From: Ixodes scapularis
Lineage: Eukaryota > Arthropoda > Arachnida > Ixodida > Ixodidae
Reading direction: 5' to 3'
DNA: 64,000 nucleotides
Assembly (NCBI RefSeq): GCF_016920785.2
Contig: NW_024609857.1
Span: forward strand, 75,575,570-75,639,569
Part shown: piece after piece, positions 54,361 through 64,000 of the stretch
Layout of the letters: each line of letters starts with the position of its first letter
Numbering within the stretch: position 1 is the stretch's first letter
Position numbers and translations under genes: made by a program
Notes under the pieces: model-generated
Seen by the model: only the letters and a program-made list of their open reading frames with translations
Told to the model about the DNA's origin: nothing
Databases searched by the model: none

Positions 54361-55304
54361 TTCCCTATACGGGGAGTTCACTATAAACGAACTTGGGACA
54401 CGAATATGAGTGAATGGATTAAAAAGAGAACCCACGTAATAGCCACGGCAGTGGTAGCACCTTCTTCAAGTAGGTTGCGTTCAGAAAGGCACTCCGCGTT
54501 GGGCGGCGCTTTGTTGGGATTTTGAGAGGTCGTCCAGCTTGCAGTTCGTTTCCTGTACTGTTCTCTGCTTATCAATGTTCCCTTGCAGACAGTGTTCGCG
54601 AGAGCTATAAGTGCCGGACTGACAACACAGAAAAAAAAAATTATAAACCGCGACGTTTTGCTTTAGCGGGGTCAAATATACAAAAAGCAAAACAAAAATG
54701 TCTACCTTTTGGTGTGTGTCCACTTTTCATTTTCTTCTATTTGTTATTTCTTGACACTTAGGTCTGCACTGTTCTCGTAGGTCGTTTCCCGGTCTGCTTG
54801 CGCCTCCGGTTGGCATGTTTACTTCCGTAAAACCACACCTTTGGTTTAAGGATTTTTTGGGGGGAAACTCTATAGAAACAAAAGGTGCCTTTGGGAAGGC
54901 GCGGGGGGAGAACCTTCATTATACGAACTTTGGGATAAATATGAGTCACAGTCGGCAAAAAAGCGATATTTTCACGAGCTCAGTTAAAGTCACCGTAGCT
55001 AATCGGAGCTAGCAACATGATTCGGTTGCTCGAAACAATGTTCACGTCTGCTCGTGCCACGCCCACCCCACTTCATACCGAAAAACTGGGAAAATGGCGG
55101 AATGTCAAAAATGTATTTAAGATAATGAGTACAAGATACTCGGAATTGTAATTAAAATAGAGTATTAAATACTCTCCATCAAAGGTATTTGTAAGATACC
55201 AAGATACTCAAAAAAGTATTTAAGATACAGTATCTTGAGTAGAGTATTTGAGATAGGCACAAGTCTGGACTGTGTTGTCAGGTGACAAAATAAAAAGCGG
55301 TTAA

Positions 55305-56166
55305 AGGGGCCATGAAATGAATTTTGGGCTGCGATATATAATTTTAGATTGTAATCTTACTAATCGCACATCGTTTAGTAGGTCAAAAGAAAGAGGGTAG
55401 AAAGTAAAAAAAAAACTGCCTTTTCGGTACAGAAATCTGAAAATATAGCCCACTCTTTTGTACATCCCTACCTTTCGAAAGATCTGTCTTTTCACTATTA
55501 TACATCCGCGATACCCACAATCTAAAAAAAATCCGTGCGTCTACTTTCCCGCACAACACTCGGAGAGCCAATCACCGCAACTCACGGAGGCAGCTCAGCG
55601 AATGACGATGCAAAAAACATGTTTAAAAAAAAAAAAAAAAAACGAAAAAAAAGTAGTCTGAGTTGTGACATTAAGCAATGCAAAATGTCACGCTCCATTG
55701 CTTAATGTCACAACTCAGACTGCGTTTTTTTATTTTTTATTTTTGTCAAAACATGTTTTGTCAGCGTCATTCGCTGAGCTGTTTCCGTAAGTTGCGGTGA
55801 TTGGCTCTCTGAGTGTTGTGCGGAAAAGTAAATGCACGTTTTTTTTTATTTTTTTAGAGTGCAAAGCACGTCAGTCGACCCCCCAGCTCACGCATGGAAC
55901 ACAATCAGCGCGTCACTCCCGGACGTATGCGCCGTCAACTAACAATCTGTCAACGAATATTTTGATTCGCGTTTGTGGCCAATGAGTGCCGTCACGGTAC
56001 TTACATTTGCGAATGACAAGTTCCGGTGCGCTTAAAAAGTACGGTGGAAGCTTGGAGTCATCGCACCAGTGCCCACGCACGTGACACGATCACGTGATTT
56101 TCTATTTCGCTTCAGAGTTGAGGATTAAATCTAAGCAAGAAGTAGAAAAATATTTTCATGGTCCCT
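55305..56166. mobile_element. 862-bp foldback MITE with TTAA flanks
   Basis: TTAA at 55301-55304 and 56167-56170. Ends AGGGGCCATGAAA and, inverted, AGGGACCATGAAA. Long inverted arms include GCCAATCACCGCAACTCACG on the left and its inverted counterpart near 55785-55810. The centre is a 26-bp perfect inverted repeat (GTCTGAGTTGTGACATTAAG, about 55655-55680 and 55695-55721). TTAA duplications are characteristic of piggyBac-type elements. No ORF. Confidence 0.75.
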
Positions 56167-56894
56167 TTAATGAGATGCGACGTATAAAAAATTAGAGGGG
56201 GGGGGGGCAATGTTATTTTTGTGTATATCGATCCTTATAAGAGCATAGAGCAAGGACCTGAAACACGCTGTCGCCGCTTGCCTCCTTTCGCGTGGAGGAG
56301 CTCCCGTAAACTCTCCACCTCCACTCACTTTCGTACGAAAATGAGTTAAGTTTGTCCGGAGTCGTGCCCAAAAGGCTGCCGCCATAGCGAAATAATGTCT
56401 GGAGGGAAGAAAGAAGGAAGGCAATAGCCCCTTCCCGGTCCTCACTGTTCCGACGTCAGTGTTGGCCTCTCTCTCTGTGAGGCAGCACGGAAAGGCGTCT
56501 CCAGCTTGTGCTATCGCGGGGGCGGCGGCTATTGGATCTAGCACATTCGCTGGACGTTCTAGTGGCCGCGGCTGGATCGAACTTTCAATCTAGACTACAG
56601 CATAGAAAATTCAGGGCGTGTCTAGAGCGTGTTCTCAGCCAATGAAAGTGCGCCATTAGCCGATAAGAAGGCCGAAGACCCAATCACGAAGAAGGAGGTG
56701 TGAACACAATAAACCGCACTTTGCGTTTCTGTCAGTGGCTCCAGCAGCTCCAGAGGTCGAAGCCGCGAACCTCAGTGCCGCCAAGATGGCTCCCTCTCGG
56801 TACAACTATGACTTCGTGTGAAACAGAAAACGTTTCCAAGTGAACCGTCAAGCCGTCGACACTGACGGCCGTGTTCTTTGCTTTTACTTTCAAG

Positions 56895-57319
56895 GGTTCA
56901 CGGACGACTACGAGTACGAGACTGCGCAGAGGTTGCGCGAGGTCAACGCTCAGCTGCGGGCAGACAACACCCCGGTCGAGTCGAGCCGCGAGCGGAAGGT
57001 CAAGTTCCGAGACCCCATCGACGCCGTCGTCCGCTTCACGCCTGACGACGACGAGTCAGATGCCGAAGATGCCGACGACGACCCGGGGCTCGAACCGGAG
57101 CCAGCAGACGAAGCACCGACCGCGGCGCCGACAGAGAGCGGAGAAGTCGACGGCCTCTTGACGGCCGCTCCTGCACCGACCGGTGCGGGGAACGATCCCA
57201 GCGGGCTGAGGAACGGTCGGAGCGGTGACGACCTCCAGGAGACTGACGTGGACAGCGGACTCTCCAGCGACTACTGGAGGAGAGGCTCAGGCTCCAGCGA
57301 AGCCACCGACGAGGATAAG
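56895..57319 (+). CDS. CCDC181-like gene, exon 2
   Basis: 425 nt between acceptor TTTCAAG (ends 56894) and donor AAG|GTACGG (57320). It begins with two bases completing the exon 1 codon, then reads FTDDYEYETAQRLREVNAQL and ESSRERKVKFRDPIDAVVRF. The block (R)ERKxKFxD preceded by a short helix of the VNAQL type matches the conserved N-terminal region of CCDC181. The rest is acidic and Pro/Ala-rich, ending SSEATDEDK, phase 0. High GC compared with the introns. The role is probably structural, microtubule or axoneme associated, from the family only. Confidence 0.75.
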
Positions 57320-58475
57320 GTACGGCTCGTGCTTTGAACGAAAGCATGGCTGGTCTGGTGCGTGGGGAAGTTGTGACGGCCTGAAGCTGAGCTAGTTCGT
57401 GTGACATGCTTCCATGAATACCAGCTTCAGGCCGTCACAACTTACCTTTCTGGTTCTCTGAGCACACCGTTTCTCCAGAAGCGTGTGTCCTTGTTTTCTC
57501 CTCTCCTTCGCTTTGCCTCTACGTTCAGCTGGTATTCAAGTGAGCGTAGGGAATCCATGAATTCCGATGCAGTGCACGGTCTGACGGCGCTGAAAGCTGG
57601 AAAGTACTGCCATGATATTTAGATATTTAGGACTTCGCGGGTATATTTAGCTTCTACTGGCGTGCGCGTGAATGAAGCGTAAAAGGGCGATTTTAATCAT
57701 ACGGCGGAAACAGAAACTTAAAAGCTTAGGAAAAAATGAAGAAAAAAACACATAAATTGTAGTAGTTTTTGTTTCACTGTTTTTAACATTCACGGGCTCA
57801 TATCATTCAGCTACCACTACCAATAAGCTGGCAGCAGTGTGCAGTCTACGTTTTCATTGGACTAACTGTCGGCCAAGCGGCACCACGCGCATTCTCAGTA
57901 GTTTATAGTTGGCTGGTACTGCGTCACTTCAAGCATTATATTGCTTGTTTCAAAATAAGCTAATTTTTCGAAATTATTTTGAAGAAGCACGCAAAAGTTT
58001 TGATATACTCGAATGTATGTTTGAGGTGTTTTCCAAACGTATTGTGGTTTTTACGAGGTGACAGTAATGTAGTGGTGTGAATTCACTTGGGCTGCTTCTG
58101 TTTTCGTTTCAAGTATAGTGTTAACTAGCAGAAAAATGAAAAGCGCCGCGCGCGGTCGCTTAAAATATTTTCGCAGAGCTCTCTACGATGTTTGCGTTAC
58201 TTCAATATACAGGAGCCTCCTCATACGTGCCTAGCGTTCAATTGTAATATTAAACTTTACAGAAAAACAACATCATTAGATGGTGACTTTCAAGTTTGTT
58301 GGCGCGAATACTTGTTCCGCTTTGATTTTGTCCCATGCATCCATTCCCACAAAGATTGATTATATATATTAATTTTCACACATACGTGATAAAAGGGAGG
58401 AAATATTTCTTTAGAACGTTTGCTCACTTTGTTTTATATGGTTCCTCATTCGAGATTCTTTGTATCTTTTTACAG
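57320..58475 (+). other. Intron 2 of the CCDC181-like gene
   Basis: 1156 bp, AT-rich, from GTACGG to TTTTTACAG. An inverted copy of a short motif (CAGCTTCAGGCCGTCACAA) occurs at 57372-57395 and 57421-57440. No TE recognised. Confidence 0.6.
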
Positions 58476-59255
58476 AACACATCATACAGTTTTGAGTCGG
58501 ACAGCGATTCTGTGAGCGAAGATATATCGGAACTTTCGGACGATCGCGTAAGCAGCACGAACCAAACGAACGGATTCGAAGAGACACCTGGTGATGAATC
58601 TCCAGACAGACTCACGGGAAGCCCGGAATCAGAATCGTCGCCACACTCCGAAGACCGAGACTCGCGAAGTGCGACCAGCGTGAGTTCCGAACAGCTGACC
58701 TCAAACTCAGGGGCGTCAAAGCCAACTCAAAGTGTCTTCAAGAGTCCGTACGACTCAACACAAACTCAAAAGTCGAACGGTACCTCCGCGAAACAAAGTG
58801 TTCCAGGTGCCCAAAGTAGAATTCACCACCGTAGTTTGCTAGGCCAACCCATCTCCACAGTGGACGTGACAGGGAATACAGGGGCCAACTCAAGGCCTCA
58901 CAAGTCGGCAAGACCTAAGACCGCATCGGGACCTCTTGCTAGGCCTAGGCCGTCTTCAGCATTGCCCGCGAGATTCACTGCGTCTCCTCCGTCGTCTGCG
59001 ACGCAGACCACGAAGCAGAGGCTTCCGGAGTACCGCGGAAACCCTAGGTCTGTTTATGGACTACCTCGCGACATGAAGGCTGAACTGCTGAGCAGGAGGC
59101 GGCAGCAGAAGCTCCTGCAGGAGGAGAAAGAGCTGGAAGAGAAGAGGGAACGTGAGCTGCGCAAGCAAGAGGCTGAACGTGCATTCCAGGCTTGGGTCAG
59201 CAGGAAGCAAAGTCAACAGAGGGGAAGTCAATCTACGGACAGTTCTTCGAAAGAA
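58476..59255 (+). CDS. CCDC181-like gene, exon 3
   Basis: 780 nt, phase 0 to 0, acceptor TTTTTACAG and donor GAA|GTGAGA. It begins NTSYSFESDSDSVSEDI. A long Ser/Thr/Pro-rich disordered stretch follows. From about 59055 comes the family's second conserved region: VYGLPRDMKAELLSRRRQQK, an E/K/R-rich coiled coil, and AERAFQAWVSRKQSQQR. The AFxxWxxxK signature after a charged helix is repeated in CCDC181, so further exons with more such repeats are expected to the right. None was found up to 64000. The spliced coding total here is 1305 nt, 435 codons. Confidence 0.78.
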
Positions 59256-60258
59256 GTGAGAGAGCGTGCTGGTTGTCGAACGCTTCTTTTTTATAACTTT
59301 TGCGGTTCCTTCTATTGGCGAGGAGATCGAACTAGAGGGGGCACTTCGTCCCGGTTGTCTTTCACAGGCCTCGGTGTTTACCCAACACAAGGCCTGTGAA
59401 CTGGATTCTTTACATCAACTAGGGTTCCGTGTCTTCGGTAACTACCGATAAAGCCGGAAAATTAACCCCCGAGCCCGTTTGATCAAAATCGGGGAAAACC
59501 GGAAAACCCCGAATTGGGGCAGTCCTTGATTTAAGAAAAAAAGCTACAACTTTATTCTACGTTGACATATAATACGACCTCCACTGACGGGTCCGCGAGG
59601 CTGCTTTCTTCTTCAGGAACCACGCCCATTGCCTCGTTTCCTCCTCTTGTCGGTGCCGGTACGTTTTCTAGTATTTTGAGCTCGTGTTCTCTCGAGATTA
59701 GGGAATTACATACCCATATACTGTTTTCTTTAACATAAAGTCCAATCAAAGCTAATCTTTCTTTTTCTGGTCCGAGACTGAAAATCGATTACAAAAATAC
59801 CTAATCCGTGGGCAAAAATAAACCTCTTAAAAGCACCCTCGAATTCGAATTAGAAGAAACCCTTAAAACACGGAACCCTAATCATAACGTTTACTTCTTA
59901 ATATAAGTAAAAAAAGAAATAGATAGATATTTTTTTTATCTGCATCAAAAACTTGCATGGTTTAAATTACTTCAGATGGAAAAGTTACTTTATTTATCGC
60001 TATACTCGTTTTCACCTCATGAAAAGAGCAAGCTTTGCACATTGTTGATACGCCGAGCGAAGTAGTTCTTACAAGATTTGGTTGTCAGAGGAGGAAGCAT
60101 TGCCTATGGCGTTTGGAACGTGTACGTCTTGACAAGATAACATATATCTGATCTAAACTGCACCTACATATATCTTAACTCTGCACATAAAGAGGGAAAT
60201 TTGTAATACTCCGCGAGGAGTCTGTTCTTACTACGGTTCTTGAGATAAAAACGAGTGT

Positions 60259-60318
60259 AGATGTGTGTGTGTGTGTGTGTGCGTGCGCTCGTGCGTCTGT
60301 ACGTGTGTGTGTGTGTGT
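60259..60318. repeat. (GT)n microsatellite, interrupted
   Basis: Two TG/GT runs separated by about 20 bases (GCGTGCGCTCGTGCGTCTGT). Confidence 0.9.
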
Positions 60319-60707
60319 ATTTAATAATGACTGCCTGATATGGATCTTTCCCGCTTGATTATTCGTTCCTTTAAATGCAAAATAAATGCCCACGGGAAGC
60401 AAACACTGATAGACAAACGGTAAATAGAAAAGATGTTCAGTATTGTATTGAAGAAAAGTGTTTGATTTAAATCATCATAGCCAAATCGGCGCAATTGAAA
60501 TCACGATTTAAATCATCTTGACTTTTATTCTTCACCCCCTTCTCAATTGACTACTTCTACAAAATCCGTCACCGCGCGCGTTGAATTCTGGGATCCTGTG
60601 GACCAGAAGCGGAGCGCGTACGGATTTTGCTTCCCACTGAATCTCACAATCCATAATGTGGCATTACGCCCCAATGAGGCGCTTCGAGTTCTGGAATAAG
60701 TCTATAC

Positions 60708-60914
60708 GGAGCGCAAGTTCGTCTGCTTCTTTTGCAAGGGTTGTGGTGACGTCAAAACGCCGAGCTCTCATTGGCTCTGATGGAAGGATAGTAGGTAGAC
60801 CTCAAGGCAGCTTGCTTTGAGGTCTACCCACGATCCTTCAATCAGAACCAATCAAAGCTCGGCCTTTTGACGCCACCCCAACCCCCGCAAAAGAAGCAGA
60901 CGAACTTGCGCTCC
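60708..60914. repeat. Imperfect palindrome with about 100-bp arms
   Basis: The left arm starts GGAGCGCAAGTTCGTCTGC and the right arm ends with its inverted copy. The centre has GGTAGACCTCAAG facing CTTTGAGGTCTACC with an 8-nt loop. The arms differ at several positions. Likely a palindromic MITE. Confidence 0.8.
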
Positions 60915-62643
60915 GCTTTGAGGCATTGGCATATCCTCCTCTATACTGACAAAGCCTGGCAGATCGTCACGAGAAGCGGCCGCCGAAATGAAAAAGGTGG
61001 ATCGGCCGTCAACGAATGAGAGGAGAGCCACGTGACTGGCGCCCCGCTGCGGCGAGACGCTGAAACACACTCCCGAGCGAATAAAAGTTTTACAGGTGCT
61101 CGCCGCTGCAAAAGCTGTGCGCTGACGTCCAGGTTCCCCGAGAAATGACTCTTTGATGCTCAGTGCTACCAGATTCTCGCGCTCCTAATCTGCGACCGGG
61201 CACTATATGGCTCCGTCGTCGAACTGCCAGGCTTTGTAAGTATAAAGAAGGCTATGAAATTGGATACGCGTCGTCTTCCATAAGACGGGACTGGTGCTAT
61301 CGAGCTTCATTGATTGAGACGCAGCCGAACGCTGAGTAAGAGCTGTGCGTCAGGAAAATAATTCTCTTGTCCCTGAGAGTTTTTCCAGAGAGCCTAGATT
61401 TAAGAGAGGGAGCAACTCAAACCATGGAGAGCGTTTGCAGTTTAATGACGGGCACCTCGTGGGCAGACTGATGCTCATGCGCATGCGACCGTTGCCACGC
61501 GGCGAGGAGGAGAGCGGCGCTGGAGATGCTGAGCAAAACTTGGAGACGCAAAACGCGGCCCATGAACCACGTGACCCTGATTGAGCTGCTGGAAATACTA
61601 TCAAATCTAGGCACACTACTCTCTCATGGTTTAGATCAACGTTACTAAACCCTCAGTTGAGAAGCTCACCGTTGAAACCTGGGCCGCTGGCATCCACCGA
61701 GACCACCGTGACCGAGACCGAGCTAAATACGACAACAGCGCCACTGTTCACCATTTGTCTTTACTGTGGTCACCTTGGGCTTTTAGAAAGCATGTTTTTG
61801 CGTAAAAACCAACGGAAAAAACTTGTTTTGTAGAAACTTTTATCGGAGTTTAGTACAGAATGAAGGGCGCGTGATGTTTTCTAAAATCTTTAGTTTGCAA
61901 GGTTTTGCGGGACAATTAATATTGTTTTTATACAACCATGTCTCATCGGTGACTTCAGATAGCGCGTGCCGACCTAGGTGCATCCTAACTTCGCTAATAA
62001 TTCGCGGTGCGTCCGCTTGGGAGACGGGGGTGGCGCCCCTGAAACCGCTTCCATGGACCGTATTTGTTTGCACTTCCTTGAGTGACCGCTGCGGAAGAAA
62101 TGGCGGCGTTGCGATCGCCATTAGCTCGGTTCTCGAATACGGATCGGGGCCACTTTTTCAGAGCAGGCTTCATGGCAGTTTCCTAACTCAGTGTTTCTAG
62201 TAACGTTGGTTTAGACTAAAGTCCTTTGATACTTCGTTTTACATGTAACAAGAACCGTACAAATGACAAAGCCCATTCCGCTGGAACAAAATGGCGTCAT
62301 TCAGTTCAGTCGTCTGTTGTGCGCCGCGATTCGCTTCCTAAAACCTGAAGCGTCACGCAGTCGGCGCTTCAAAGGATGTCGCTGTGCTTGTAGGAAGCCC
62401 TTATGTAGGAACTTTAGACTAGATCGGCTGCACGGCCGCTTTTTTCAGCCCAGGTCCGGCCCGGGCCTGGCGCCATGATTACTTACCCGCCCGAGCCCGA
62501 CCCAGGTGTTCGAAACCAAGCCCAGGCCCGGCCCGAACACGATCAATATCTATGTTACCTGGCCCGCCATCTTTTAGAACGGGCCTGCACACCCGAATTC
62601 AATGTCCTGTTGCCTAAATTTCGCCGAGTGGAGCACGAACGTA

Positions 62644-62697
62644 TTGGACAACGTAATTTTACGTTGTCCAAGGCACCCCCAGCAACCGCTGGGGGTG
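62644..62697. repeat. Two adjacent perfect palindromes
   Basis: 62644-62656 / 62659-62671 (TTGGACAACGTAA, 2-nt loop), then 62674-62683 / 62688-62697 (CACCCCCAGC, 4-nt loop), separated by 2 bases. Confidence 0.9.
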
Positions 62698-63235
62698 AAT
62701 TGCGGGTACGCAACGCAAGCACCGGCTTCTTTGCAGCAGATGTGCATGGGCGGAGCAATAACGGACTTTCGGGATTTCTTTCCTCTCGTTCCGTCTACTT
62801 TACTTAGTCATTACCATATATAGACCAGGTTAATGCCATTTTAGATTCTACTCTGTCCTTATCCTCAGCATTGTCCTTTGTGGAGGCTCGTCAACGCCCG
62901 TTTTAGTATTTCGGTAAGACAAGAAAAGGTCAGCAATGGCGTCTGTAAACTGGCGCGTGTGCAAAGCGTCTATAGGCTATGCCATGGCGCCACGGGCCTT
63001 GCTTCGCACGCGGATCTGTCGGCTCGGGGGAGAGGAGGATTGTTTGCGCTTCGGAAGGTTGATACGTTCGTGTTTCCTCTTCCGCCTTCTCGAATAAGTC
63101 TCTCGGTGCAGCGAAAGGCGCAGGCAGACGCCGCGCTAACCGCGCTAACCACAGCGCAACGGGCAGTGGCGTCTGTCAGGGACGTTCGCTGCACTGGGTC
63201 TACTGGGAAACCAGGAGTTTGAAGGAAAAAATTAT

Positions 63236-63308
63236 GCGACTCAGCCCCAGCTAAATGCTGGGGCTGAGTCGCAGCCCCAGCATTTAGCGCTGGGGCTGCG
63301 ACTCAGCG
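63236..63308. repeat. Nested palindromes built on GCGACTCAGCCCCAGC
   Basis: 63236-63251 pairs with 63257-63272 (16 bp, 5-nt loop). AGCCCCAGC at 63273-63281 pairs with 63289-63297. GCGACTCAG recurs directly at 63298-63306. The whole block can refold in more than one way. Confidence 0.88.
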
Positions 63309-64000
63309 AAGGATGGGAATTCCAACTTCGCAACTGTCCGGTTCTCCCGGACGACGGCAGTTTCGGATGCAGCCACCACGGCTTCCCTCGATCGCATGCT
63401 ATTTTCTTCGAAGAGCCAATCTTTTCTCCCGGGCGTCGACAGTTTCGTGCAAATGGCGTCATCGCTGCGCCTCTGTTTTACATTGTGCGTACGTTGTGCC
63501 ACCGCCATTGTTGCTCGATCCCCCCCCTCTCCCGCTCCCGCGGCGCGTCATTGGATGCGTGCCAGAAGAATCTTTCCCCCTTGTAAAAGGGAAAGTGGAC
63601 GAACGAGCGAACGAACGGAACGAAAGTGCACGGCGGCAGCTGCGCACCGCGCCGTGGCTTCACGAAACCAGCCCAGTTCAGTTCTCCAGTCCAAACCAAA
63701 CCACGACCGTCCAAACGAAACCCATCAGGGCAATAAATGCTAACGTATTAAAAACAATAACCTCCCGCAACGCGGACCGCCTCGTCTCTGCAAGGCGAGA
63801 TTAGTAGGATGGCTCTTCCGGGTTACCCCTAAGCTGAGACTGCAGCGAAAGCTACGTCCTCGTTTAACTAGTCATAGGCCTCTCTTTCGCTGCGTCATCA
63901 CGCTCCCGCCATACCCACGCGCGGAGAGCCGAGTCAGGCGATAAGAGGGAGGCGGCTGATTGGTCCGGGCCAGGTCAGGCCCACCAAAAACCCGCCGGGC

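Larger units (their letters stand above)
53064..55262. mobile_element. Possible 2.2-kb hAT-like element or two fragments
   Basis: GTATTT/AAATACT-rich patches at 53064-53225 and 55100-55262 face each other as expected for subterminal regions of a hAT-like element. They start TGTTGGATAAAATACTC and, inverted, TTGTGCCTATCTCAAATACT. The terminal match is weak and no target duplication was identified. The SINE at about 53411-53770 lies inside. Confidence 0.3.
46294..56894 (+). other. Intron 1 of the CCDC181-like gene (10.6 kb)
   Basis: Donor GTGAGT at 46294, acceptor TTTTACTTTCAAG ending at 56894. The intron is filled with repeats, listed separately: hAT-like fragment, MITEs, an antisense I-type LINE, two poly-C repeats, a SINE and a TTAA-flanked foldback. 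The stretch 50590-51540 shows nothing recognisable. A short ATG-led frame at 56786 in a CCAAT-containing stretch could mark an alternative first exon, but it has only 11 codons. Confidence 0.5.
59256..64000 (+). other. Intron 3 or downstream region, no exon recognised
   Basis: Contains a dispersed repeat (59310-59400), a (GT)n microsatellite (about 60259-60318), a 100-bp-arm palindrome (60708-60914), tandem perfect palindromes (62644-62697, 63236-63308), GGCCCGGCCCGG-type repeat pieces near 62450-62545 and 63960-64000, and a segment shared with 43.9 kb (62911-62970). Frames in 61345-62200 and 62878-63800 show no domain I recognise. Confidence 0.45.

Noticed and set aside
61840..62121. 93-codon minus-strand frame (and 125-codon plus-strand frame) with a protein-like look
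   Set aside because: No start context, splice signals or recognisable domain; I could not support a gene or a transposase.

Overview
The window is eukaryotic, AT-moderate, intron-bearing and dominated by transposable elements. The LINE families, the tRNA-related SINE, the Penelope fragment and one spliced host gene suggest a chelicerate, most likely a hard tick. That placement is inference from sequence style; I could not search a database.

Layout, 1-41.6 kb: an almost gene-free block of non-LTR retrotransposons (LINEs) of two families. Family A has ORF1 with an N-terminal PHD-type zinc finger, a coiled coil and a C-terminal FP-like domain, and ORF2 with an APE-type endonuclease and a YADD reverse transcriptase; its 3' ends are (ATT)n. 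Family B has a different PHD-type ORF1 and a CR1/Jockey-like ORF2; its 3' ends are (TTGA)n followed by (TTA)n. Every LINE from 1 to 23.46 kb lies on the minus strand. In sense order they are A2, B2, B1, A1, T5, T4, T3, T2, T1, A0. Every LINE from 24.3 to 41.6 kb lies on the plus strand: A3, a B fragment, A4, A5, A6, then a Penelope-like fragment. The 5' end of each element, usually truncated, directly abuts the microsatellite tail of the one before it. This looks like two outward-growing chains built by repeated landing in, or template jumping onto, microsatellite tails. B2 (14.0-18.3 kb) keeps both ORFs open. A1 is nearly intact and starts with a tandem array of 239-bp monomers.

DNA transposons interrupt the LINEs and mark their ages: two nonautonomous hAT elements with exact 8-bp target duplications (29866-30224 and 38044-38995), a PIF/Harbinger-like MITE with TTA duplications (37239-37506), a 1-kb foldback element (25046-26069), a 1.5-kb insertion carrying about twenty GGTCACGTGACC palindromes (20728-22248), and several smaller MITEs.

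Layout, 42-64 kb: mostly unique or decayed repeat sequence around one recognisable host gene on the plus strand. Three exons (46194-46293, 56895-57319, 58476-59255) share compatible splice phases and encode an acidic, then coiled-coil protein resembling CCDC181. Its 10.6-kb first intron holds a decayed I-type LINE on the opposite strand, MITEs, a tRNA-derived SINE and a TTAA-flanked foldback element. The gene probably continues past the right edge. Perfect palindromes of 10-26 bp are frequent in this part.
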